Shown here in pieces: positions 56,083 to 64,000 of a stretch of DNA of 64,000 bases; position 1 is the first letter of the stretch, and every line of letters starts with the position of its first letter. The notes beneath the pieces are model-generated. The model was not told where the DNA came from. It searched no databases and saw only the letters and a program-made list of their open reading frames with translations. The translations under genes and the position numbers were made by a program. The DNA is from Streptomyces sp. 7-21 (GTDB lineage: Bacteria > Actinomycetota > Actinomycetes > Streptomycetales > Streptomycetaceae), in assembly GCF_016741785.1 (NCBI RefSeq), contig NZ_JAERRL010000008.1, positions 167,622-231,621 on the forward strand, written 5' to 3'.

Positions 56083-57969
56083 ATGAGCATGGAGAGAACC
56101 GCCTGGCACGCGGTCTACAGCGCCCGGTACGCCACCCAGGACCAGCGGCCGTTCTCGAAGGAGACGCTGCGCCGCATCGCCGGATTCGCCCGGCCGCACC
56201 GGGGTGAGCTCGCGCTCTTCCTCGTGCTCAGCGTCGCGACGGCGCTGCTGGCCGTCGCCACGCCCGTCCTCGCCGGCCGTGTCGTCAACGCCATCACCGA
56301 GGGCGCCGAGGAGGCGACCGTCATCCGGCTCTCCCTGCTGATCGCCGCCATCGCGCTGGCCGAGGCGGGCATCGGGCTGCTGTCGCGCTGGCTGTCCGCC
56401 CGCATCGGCGAAGGGCTCATCCTGCACCTGCGCACCGCCGTCTTCGACCACGTGCAGCGCATGCCGGTGGCGTTCTTCACCAGGACCCGCACCGGCGCCC
56501 TGGTCAGCCGGCTCAACAACGACGTGATCGGCGCCCAGCGGGCGTTCAGCAACACGCTGTCCAACGTGCTCAGCAACCTGGTGATGCTGCTGCTCGCGCT
56601 CGGCGTAATGCTCAGCCTCTCCTGGCAGATCACGCTGCTGGCGCTGCTGCTCCTGCCGGTGTTCGTCCTCCCCGCCCGCCGCATGGGCGCCCGCCTGGCG
56701 CGGCTGTCGCGGGAGGCGGCCCACCACAACGCCGTGATGAGCACCCGCATGACCGAGCGGTTCTCGGCTCCCGGCGCCACCCTCGTCAAGCTGTACGGGC
56801 GGCCCGAGCAGGAGTCCGCCGAGTTCGCCGAACGCGCCACCCGCGTACGGAACATCGGCATCCGCACCGCCATGCTCCAGATGACGTTCGTCACCGCGCT
56901 CACCCTCGTCTCGGCGCTGGCGCTCGCCCTGGTGTACGGCCTCGGCGGCTACCACGCGCTGCGCCACAACCTCGACCCCGGCGCCGTCGTCTCACTCGCG
57001 ATGCTGCTGACCCGCCTGTACGCGCCGCTGACCTCGCTGGCCAGCGCCCGCGTCGAGGTGATGAGCGCGCTCGTCAGCTTCCAGCGCGTCTTCGAGGTCC
57101 TCGACCTCAAGCCGCTGCTGGCCGAGCGGCCGGACGCCCGGCCGGTGCCCGACGGCCCGGTCGCCGTCGAGTTCGACGCCGTCGACTTCGCCTACCCCTC
57201 GGCCGACAAGGTGTCGCTCGCCTCGCTCGAGGAGGTCGCCGTCCTCGACCCGCGCGGCGGGGAACAGGTGCTGCACGGCGTGTCGTTCACCGCCCGGCCC
57301 GGCGAGATGGTCGCGCTGGTCGGCTCCTCCGGCGCGGGCAAGTCCACCATCGCGCAGCTCGCCGTGCGCCTGTACGACCCGGACGCCGGCGCGGTCCGCG
57401 TCGGCGGAGTGGACGTGCGCGACCTGACGGCCGCCTCGCTGCGCGCCACGGTCGGCATGGTCACGCAGGACGGGCACCTCTTCCACGACACGATCCGCGC
57501 CAACCTGCTGCTGGCCCGGCCCGAGGCCACGGAGGACGAGCTGTGGGACGCCCTGCGCCGCTCCCGCCTCGACACGCTGGTCGCAGGGCTGCCCGACGGC
57601 CTGGACACCGTCGTCGGCGAGCGCGGCTACCGCCTCTCCGGCGGCGAGCGGCAGCGCCTGACCATCGCCCGGCTGCTGCTGGCCCGGCCGCGCGTCGTCA
57701 TCCTCGACGAGGCGACGGCGCACCTGGACGCCACCTCCGAGGCCGCGGTGCAGGAGGCGCTGGCCGAGGCGCTCGCGGGCCGCACGTCCCTCGTCATCGC
57801 CCACCGCCTGTCCACGATCCGCGCCGCCGACCAGATCCTCGTCATCGAGGACGGGCGCGTGGTCGAGCGCGGCATGCACGACGAGCTGCTGGCGGCCGGC
57901 GACCGCTACGCGGAGCTGTACCGGACGCAGTTCTCCGGCGAGGAGGCCGACGATCTCGCGCCGCGCTGA
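56083..57969 (+). CDS. ABC exporter, fused membrane and ATPase domains
   Basis: The 628-residue half-transporter has six membrane spans (residues 40-335, for example ELALFLVLSVATALLAVATP) and a nucleotide-binding domain. Walker A is GSSGAGKST (about 415), signature LSGGERQRL (about 517), Walker B VVILDEAT (about 540) and the switch histidine is in VIAHRLST. It should work as a homodimer exporting a lipid, peptide or drug. The SoxR-like promoter suggests induction by redox-cycling compounds. No signal for a specific substrate is visible. Confidence 0.95.
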   Translation: MSMERTAWHAVYSARYATQDQRPFSKETLRRIAGFARPHRGELALFLVLSVATALLAVATPVLAGRVVNAITEGAEEATVIRLSLLIAAIALAEAGIGLLSRWLSARIGEGLILHLRTAVFDHVQRMPVAFFTRTRTGALVSRLNNDVIGAQRAFSNTLSNVLSNLVMLLLALGVMLSLSWQITLLALLLLPVFVLPARRMGARLARLSREAAHHNAVMSTRMTERFSAPGATLVKLYGRPEQESAEFAERATRVRNIGIRTAMLQMTFVTALTLVSALALALVYGLGGYHALRHNLDPGAVVSLAMLLTRLYAPLTSLASARVEVMSALVSFQRVFEVLDLKPLLAERPDARPVPDGPVAVEFDAVDFAYPSADKVSLASLEEVAVLDPRGGEQVLHGVSFTARPGEMVALVGSSGAGKSTIAQLAVRLYDPDAGAVRVGGVDVRDLTAASLRATVGMVTQDGHLFHDTIRANLLLARPEATEDELWDALRRSRLDTLVAGLPDGLDTVVGERGYRLSGGERQRLTIARLLLARPRVVILDEATAHLDATSEAAVQEALAEALAGRTSLVIAHRLSTIRAADQILVIEDGRVVERGMHDELLAAGDRYAELYRTQFSGEEADDLAPR

Positions 57970-58036
57970 CCCCGCCTGACGGCCGCTCCCCCAGGCGGCC
58001 CTTCCCAGCGGGCGGGGCCGCCGCGGTGCCCGGAGC

Positions 58037-59173
58037 ATGAGCGGTATGACCCTCAGACACGAGCACCTCCGCCGGTGCACGCTGGCCGTTGACCTGGGCG
58101 CCTCACGGACCCGCGTGCACCTGCGGCACAGCGGGCTCATCGTGGACGAGCCCTCCGTCGTCGCCGTCAACACCCGCAGCGGCTCCCTCATCGCGGTCGG
58201 CGCACCCGCCGAGCGGATGGCGGGCCGCACCCCCGCCAATATCCGGGTCGTCCGTCCCATCAACGGCGGCACGGTCGTGGACATCGAGATGGCCCAGCGC
58301 ATGCTGCGCGCCATGGTCGGTCCCAAGCTGCGCCGCGCCTGGCGGCGCAAGCCGCTGATGCGCGCCGCCACGTGCATACCGCACGACGCCGATCCGCTGG
58401 CGCGGCGGGCGGCGCTGGAGACGCTGGCCGGCGTCGGCGCGCGGCGGATCGAGCTCGTCGACAGCCTGATCTGCGCGGCGCTCGGCTGCGGGCTGCCGGT
58501 GGAGGAGCCGGAGGCGACGATGATCGTGCAGTGCGGCGCGGCGACGACGCAGGTCGCCGTGATGTCGCTCGGCTCGATCGTCGCCGCCGAGAAGGTGATG
58601 ATGGGCGGCGAGACCATCGACAACGCGCTGGTGCAGCACCTGCGCAACCAGCACGAGCTGCTGATGCCGCGGCTGGCCGTCCGCCCGCTGCACGAGGCGA
58701 TGTCGGCGGGCGGCGACCGGCTGGCCGAGGTGCACGGCCGCGACGTCGCCACCGGCCTGGTGCGCACGGTGAAGGTGGAGGCGGACAGCCTGCGGCGGGC
58801 CGTGCTGCCGCCGCTGACCGGGCTGCTGGACGCCATCCGCGCCGTGCTGCACCGCTGCCCGCCGGACCTGGTGGCCGACCTGGCGGACCGGGGCATCGTG
58901 CTGACCGGCGGCGGCGCCGTGCTGCCCGGCCTGGAGGCCATGATCCGCGAGAACACCGGCATGCCGGTGTCCGTGGCGGACGAGCCGGGACTGTGCGCGG
59001 TGCGGGGGCTGGGCGCGCTGGTGGAGGGACGCACGCGGCCGGCGGGCGGCGGCGCCGGGGCGCTCACGGCGGTGGCGGCGGCCGAGGAGGAGCCGGACCC
59101 CGTGGCGGGCGCCGCGGAAGCCGGCGGGGACGGCGGGGAACCGGCCCGGGACGACGCGCTGACGCAGACGTAG
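58037..59173 (+). CDS. MreB/Mbl-like actin-family protein, divergent
   Basis: The 378-residue actin-fold protein has phosphate-1 motif LAVDLGASRTRVHL (about 16-29), the MreB-like PINGGTVVDIEMAQRMLRAM and adenosine motif GIVLTGGGAVLPGLEAMI. The phosphate-2 motif, normally DIGGGTTE, is degraded to VQCGAATTQ, without the aspartate. A Gly/Ala/Glu-rich C-terminal tail of about 40 residues is extra. Streptomycetes carry canonical MreB and Mbl plus a third, shorter paralog; this fits the third type. Filament dynamics are probably altered. crcB genes follow within 10 nt. Confidence 0.88.
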   Translation: MSGMTLRHEHLRRCTLAVDLGASRTRVHLRHSGLIVDEPSVVAVNTRSGSLIAVGAPAERMAGRTPANIRVVRPINGGTVVDIEMAQRMLRAMVGPKLRRAWRRKPLMRAATCIPHDADPLARRAALETLAGVGARRIELVDSLICAALGCGLPVEEPEATMIVQCGAATTQVAVMSLGSIVAAEKVMMGGETIDNALVQHLRNQHELLMPRLAVRPLHEAMSAGGDRLAEVHGRDVATGLVRTVKVEADSLRRAVLPPLTGLLDAIRAVLHRCPPDLVADLADRGIVLTGGGAVLPGLEAMIRENTGMPVSVADEPGLCAVRGLGALVEGRTRPAGGGAGALTAVAAAEEEPDPVAGAAEAGGDGGEPARDDALTQT

Positions 59174-59182
59174 CATTGCGGC

Positions 59183-59728
59183 ATGGCCGGGTCCCCGCGA
59201 GCGCCGTGGCGCGAGCAGGCCGCCGTCGTGGCGGCCGTGTCGCTCGGCGGCGGCGCGGGAGCGCTCGCCCGGTACGGGGCGGGCAGGCTGTGGCCCAGCG
59301 GCCCCGGTTCGGGGCACGGCGTCTTTCCGTGGACGACGGTGGCGGTCAACGTGCTCGGCTGCCTGCTGATCGGCGTGCTGCTGACGGTGGCCGGGGCGGC
59401 GGCCGCGGGCACGCCCGCCGCGCACCGGCTCGTCCGGCCGTTCCTCGGCACGGGCGTGCTGGGCGGGTTCACCACGTTCTCGGCGGCGATGCTGGACACC
59501 GAACGGCTGCTGCGGGACGGCCGGCCCAGCCTGGCGTTCGGCTGCCTGGCGCTGACGGCGGTCGCGGCGCTGGCGGCGGTGTGGCTCGGCGCGGCCGCGG
59601 CGCGGGCGGTGACCGTGTCCCGGAAGGGGCGCCCGGCGGCGGCCCCGGCGGCACCCCCGGCGACGGAGCCGGCGGCGGAGCCGGCGGCCGAGGCGCCGGC
59701 CGCGCGCCCGGACAGGAGCGGGGCGTGA
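59183..59728 (+). CDS. crcB: CrcB-type fluoride channel subunit 1
   Basis: The 181-residue membrane protein has four spans and the Fluc motifs GGGAGALARYGAGRL, TVAVNVLGCLLIGVLL and GTGVLGGFTTFSAAM. It expels fluoride. The C-terminal 35 residues are an Ala/Pro/Glu tail (AEPAAEAPAARPDRSGA). It overlaps the second crcB by GTGA, and paired genes form an antiparallel heterodimer. No fluoride riboswitch is recognisable in the 9-nt gap from the MreB-like gene. Confidence 0.94.
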   Translation: MAGSPRAPWREQAAVVAAVSLGGGAGALARYGAGRLWPSGPGSGHGVFPWTTVAVNVLGCLLIGVLLTVAGAAAAGTPAAHRLVRPFLGTGVLGGFTTFSAAMLDTERLLRDGRPSLAFGCLALTAVAALAAVWLGAAAARAVTVSRKGRPAAAPAAPPATEPAAEPAAEAPAARPDRSGA

Positions 59729-60099
59729 GCTGGCTGCTGGTGACGGTGGGCGGCATGATCGGCGCCCCGCTGCGGTACCTGGCCGACCGGGCGGTGCGGG
59801 CCCGCCACGGTTCGGCGTTCCCGTGGGGCACGTTCGCCGTCAACGTGACGGGCTGCCTGCTGCTGGGGCTCGTCACGGGCGCGGCGGCAGCGGACGCGGC
59901 ACCGCCGTGGGCGCGTGACGTCCTCGCCACCGGCCTGCTCGGCGCGCTGACGACGTACTCGACGTTCTCCTGGGAGACGCTGCGGCTGGCCGAAACCGGC
60001 TCCCGGCCGCTGGCCGCGGCGAACGTGCTGCTCAGCCTCGCCGCCGGCCTGGGCGCCGGGTTCCTGGGCACCACCGCGGCCGGCCTGCTGTGGCCGTGA
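59725..60099 (+). CDS. crcB: CrcB-type fluoride channel subunit 2
   Basis: The 124-residue four-span Fluc subunit has GGMIGAPLRYLADRA, GTFAVNVTGCLLLGL and GLLGALTTYSTFSWET. The asparagine in AVNVTG and the phenylalanine in STFSWET are the pore residues in this family. GTG 59725 overlaps the first subunit's stop, and AGGAGCGG lies upstream. Together they form the dual-topology channel pair. Confidence 0.94.
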   Translation: MSWLLVTVGGMIGAPLRYLADRAVRARHGSAFPWGTFAVNVTGCLLLGLVTGAAAADAAPPWARDVLATGLLGALTTYSTFSWETLRLAETGSRPLAAANVLLSLAAGLGAGFLGTTAAGLLWP

Positions 60100-60118
60100 C
60101 GGCGGCGCTCACCGCGGG

Positions 60119-61588
60119 TCACCGCTGCGCGGCGGACCGCTGGGGCGACGTGCCGCCGGGGCGCGGCTCCTCCGGCGCGGCGCCGCGCGGCAGCGGCGCG
60201 GGCGTGCGGACGAAGACGACGGTGAGCGCCGCCGCGGCCAGGCCCGCGATCCCCGCCGTCAGATACACGGCGTCGAGCCGCTCGGCGTAGGCGGCAGGCG
60301 AGCCGGGGTGGCCGCCGGCGGCGAAGACCGTGCCGAGCACCGCGACCCCGAGGGCGAAACCGACCTGCCGGAACGTGACGGCCGCGCCGGTGGCCATGCC
60401 CGCCCGCTCCGGCGGCGCCGCGTGCAGGGCGGCGCTGCTGAGCACGGGTACCGCCAGGCCCACGCCGACGCCGGAGACGACCAGCCCCGGCGTCAGCACC
60501 TGCCAGCCCGAGTCCGGGCCGATCGCCGTCAGCATCAGGTCGCCCACGCCGATCAGCGCCATCCCGCCGCCGAGCGGCACCCGGGCCGGCAGCCGGTCCA
60601 GCCACCGCCCGGCCACGCTCGCGACCACCAGCGACGCGGCCGACGCCGGCATGGCCGCCAGCCCCGCCCCGACCGGGCTCATGCCGAGGCCCGCCTGCAA
60701 CCACAGCATCGTGTACGTCAGGTGAGCGAATGCCGAGGCGGTGAAGACGGCCGAGGTCAGCATGAGCGTCGCGAACGACGGCCGCCGCATCAGCCGCAGG
60801 TCCAGCAGCGGTTCGCGGCCCGGCCGCACCCGCGTGCCGCTGACGACGAACGCCACCAGCGCCAGCGCCGAGAGCGCCAGCGAGCCGGTGACCAGCCCGT
60901 CGCCCCAGCTGGTCTCCCCGCCCCGGATCAGGCCGTACACCAGTGCCCCGGCGCACAGGGTGAACAGCGCGGCGCCGGGGAGGTCCAGGCGGCGCCCGTC
61001 CCGCCGGCCCGGCCCGGCCGGACCGTCCGCCGGAACCGTCAGCCATGCCAGCAGCAGCGCGACGACGCTGAGCGGCGGGTTGACCAGGAAGATCGCGCGC
61101 CAGGCGGCGTACTCCGTCAGCAGCCCGCCCGCCAGCACGCCCGTCACGCTGGCCGCACCGCCGACCGCGCTCCACACGCCGAACGCCACGCCCCGGTCCC
61201 GTCCGGTATAGGCGGCGGCCAGCAGCGCCGCGCTCGTCGCGAACATCGCGGCGGCCCCCACGCCCTGCGCGACGCGCGAGGCGATCAGCACGCCCGCGCC
61301 GGGCGCCAGCCCGCACGCCAGCGACGAGACGGCGAACACCGCCAGGCCCAGCAGGTACAGCGACCGGTGGCCGCGGTGGTCGCCGAGCACCCCGACCGGC
61401 AGCAGCAGCGCGGCCAGCGCCAGCGCGTAAGCGTCGAGCACCCACTGCTGCGCCGGCAGCCCGGCGTCCAGCTCGCGGGCGATCTCCGGCATGGCCGTGA
61501 TGACGATCGTCACGTCGATCAGCAGCATCAGGTTGGCGAGGCAGATGGCTGTCAGCGGCCACCACTTGCCCCGGAGGGCTCCGCGCAT
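60119..61588 (-). CDS. MFS drug exporter, DHA2 family
   Basis: The 489-residue protein has about 14 membrane spans and the DHA2 motifs [20 protein letters not shown] (motif D1-like), [16 protein letters not shown] (motif A) and [20 protein letters not shown] (motif C). It resembles EmrB/QacA-type drug-proton antiporters. GGAG 6 nt before ATG 61588 fixes the start. It is divergent from the lipoyl-dehydrogenase gene and has no adjacent TetR regulator, which is unusual for the family. Confidence 0.94.
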   Translation of the reverse strand: MRGALRGKWWPLTAICLANLMLLIDVTIVITAMPEIARELDAGLPAQQWVLDAYALALAALLLPVGVLGDHRGHRSLYLLGLAVFAVSSLACGLAPGAGVLIASRVAQGVGAAAMFATSAALLAAAYTGRDRGVAFGVWSAVGGAASVTGVLAGGLLTEYAAWRAIFLVNPPLSVVALLLAWLTVPADGPAGPGRRDGRRLDLPGAALFTLCAGALVYGLIRGGETSWGDGLVTGSLALSALALVAFVVSGTRVRPGREPLLDLRLMRRPSFATLMLTSAVFTASAFAHLTYTMLWLQAGLGMSPVGAGLAAMPASAASLVVASVAGRWLDRLPARVPLGGGMALIGVGDLMLTAIGPDSGWQVLTPGLVVSGVGVGLAVPVLSSAALHAAPPERAGMATGAAVTFRQVGFALGVAVLGTVFAAGGHPGSPAAYAERLDAVYLTAGIAGLAAAALTVVFVRTPAPLPRGAAPEEPRPGGTSPQRSAAQR

Positions 61589-61811
61589 GACGACTCCTCG
61601 ACGATTCCACCGGCTGCTGCCTCGCCGGACCCTGCGGGCCGGGGCTGCCGCCCACGCTGGCACAGTGACCGCGCCAGCACCAGGCGTGAACGCGACGATC
61701 CGCGGCCCCGCGCGGCGCGCGCCCCGGGAGCGATCGGGGCCGCCGCTCGTGGTGTCATGGGGTGGGCAGGGAACATTCGCTTTAAGTTGCGAGAGAAGAG
61801 GCGTGAGGTCC

Positions 61812-63227
<1,416 letters not shown>

Positions 63228-63824
63228 GACCTGCCTCTTTTCTCTCGCCCCAGGGGCGGTGAGACGCGCGGCCCGGTGCTCACGGCATGTGAGGCCGGGC
63301 CGCGCGGCGTGTGGCGCGGCCCGGCCGGCCTCAGCCGGCCGGCGGTAGGTGCCGAACCAGCCGTCCCGGGCCGTTCCGCGTCCTGACGCCAACGATCCGC
63401 TCGCGGCCTACCACAAGCGGCGGCGGACACGTGCGCCGCGAAGAGCCGAGGGTCCTGCTCCGCTGAAACGGCTTCGGATACGAGATGGCCGGCACCGCAC
63501 CAGACCTTCCCACTGCGCAGAGGTGGGTGAACGAAACCGCCCCGGGCATCGGGGCCGCGGACGAGTAAGTGACGCCGAAACCGGCCAGGCGCCCCGCCAG
63601 GCCCTCACAGGGAAGGAAGGAACTGCCTCCGGTTCGGCCGGGTGCGGGCGGTTGGTGGTGTCCATGAGCCCACCGTGGGGCAGTTTCCTGGAAACGCCGC
63701 AAGGGCTGGAGCGGGTCGTTTATCCTGGCCAGCCCGTGTGCGAGGGGGTTCCCGGAATGTTCCGTCCGGACGGGGTCCGGACGGTGCGCGGGGTGGCAGG
63801 CCGCGGAGGGAGGAGCGGTAGCGG
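63228..63824. other. Non-coding region between lpdA and the HTH gene
   Basis: These 597 bp hold the lpdA terminator at 63265-63306, but I see no convincing gene. Open frames across 63345-63960 lack coding bias. A TATCCT at 63721-63726 could be a -10 for the HTH gene, with no clear -35. Confidence 0.45.
63265..63306 (+). terminator. lpdA terminator
   Basis: CGCGCGGCCCGG pairs with CCGGGCCGCGCG (12 bp) around an 18-nt loop. Confidence 0.75.
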
Positions 63825-64000
63825 GTGGGACCGCAAGGCGATCCGGTGCAGGAGTTTCACGCGTGGCTGTCCGCGCTGTACCGGGCAGCGGGAGAGCCGA
63901 CGTATGAGCGGCTGGCCCGGCGGACGAAGGTTGCCGCCTCGACTCTGCACGAGTGGCTGACGGGAAAGGCCGTCCCCGGCAACGAGCGGAAGCTGGCGAC
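63825..64000 (+). CDS. HTH-domain protein, N-terminal part
   Basis: The gene runs off the right edge after 58 codons. A GTG preceded by GGAGGGAGGAG (9 nt away) starts VGPQGDPVQEFHAWLSALYR. A helix-turn-helix follows (YERLARRTKVAASTLHEWLT). In streptomycetes this kind of XRE-like N terminus often heads large NACHT or WD40 signalling proteins, but the C-terminal part is not visible. Confidence 0.75.
   Translation, partial: MGPQGDPVQEFHAWLSALYRAAGEPTYERLARRTKVAASTLHEWLTGKAVPGNERKLA

Noticed and set aside
59174..59182. Fluoride riboswitch for the crcB pair
   Set aside because: The gap to the upstream gene is only 9 nt and no crcB-motif RNA is visible.

Overview
The window is high-GC actinobacterial chromosome, almost certainly Streptomyces or a close relative in the Streptomycetaceae. 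The evidence is codon bias, GTG/TTG starts, a DasR-type operator at nagA, a PHO box between phoRP and phoU, XRE/DUF397/HATPase regulator genes, DUF5753 and SARP-NB-ARC-TPR proteins. From memory, the gene order resembles the S. coelicolor core block that carries groEL2, cspA, nagA, cdgB, terD, msiK, cysS, ispDF, carD, phoRP and gpm. No rRNA, CRISPR, prophage or intact insertion sequence was seen.

Layout. 1-2.6 kb: end of a DUF4031 gene, a small unknown, then a MurR/RpiR regulator with an operator over its own promoter and murQ (cell-wall MurNAc recycling). 2.8-5.5 kb: groEL under tandem CIRCE elements, then cspA. 5.5-7.2 kb: a SAM riboswitch followed by a threonine-synthase-like gene and a CysO-type sulfur carrier; this is the most interesting unit. 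7.4-10.9 kb: gpgS-otsA-otsB (glucosylglycerate and trehalose compatible solutes). 10.9-13.8 kb: an orphan sugar-binding lipoprotein and nagA behind a dre site. 13.8-18.4 kb: a membrane carbohydrate-binding protein, the c-di-GMP synthase cdgB with a possible BldD site, flavin reductase, an ArfB-like hydrolase and TerD. 18.4-25 kb: GlxA-type regulator with a divergent oxidoreductase, a winged-helix protein, an RNA methyltransferase, an SDR, a pentapeptide protein and an internally deleted oxidoreductase. 25-31.5 kb: GH36 alpha-galactosidase, a 946-residue SARP regulator and a GH33-type sialidase. 31.9-33.4 kb: tRNA-Thr(UGU) and msiK.

33.5-42.5 kb: a nucleotidyltransferase, a DoxX protein, rlmB, cysS, a PPOX-fold protein, an unknown, ispF, ispD and carD. 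42.9-46.8 kb: a lipoprotein, phoP-phoR, a PHO box, phoU and a 34-residue cysteine-rich peptide that looks like a metallothionein. 46.9-49.5 kb: gpmA, an ABC-2 permease and its 5'-truncated ATPase abutting the 3' fragment of another gene (a rearrangement scar). 49.5-51.6 kb: XRE/HATPase/DUF397 triad. 51.8-53.1 kb: CobW-family protein with a degenerate P-loop behind a Zur-like box. 53.4-56 kb: two overlapping exported-protein genes and a DUF3048 lipoprotein. 56-60 kb: an ABC exporter behind a SoxR/MerR-like 19-bp-spacer promoter, an MreB-like protein with a degraded phosphate-2 motif, and paired crcB fluoride channels. 60-64 kb: MFS exporter, dihydrolipoyl dehydrogenase and the start of an HTH protein.

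Functional themes. Amino-sugar and cell-wall recycling: murR-murQ, nagA, the sialidase, and msiK as the shared sugar-importer ATPase. Stress and compatible solutes: groEL, cspA, gpgS/ots, terD. Metal and phosphate homeostasis: phoRPU, the metallothionein, the Zur-CobW gene. Sulfur/methionine metabolism: the riboswitch, thrC-like and cysO unit.
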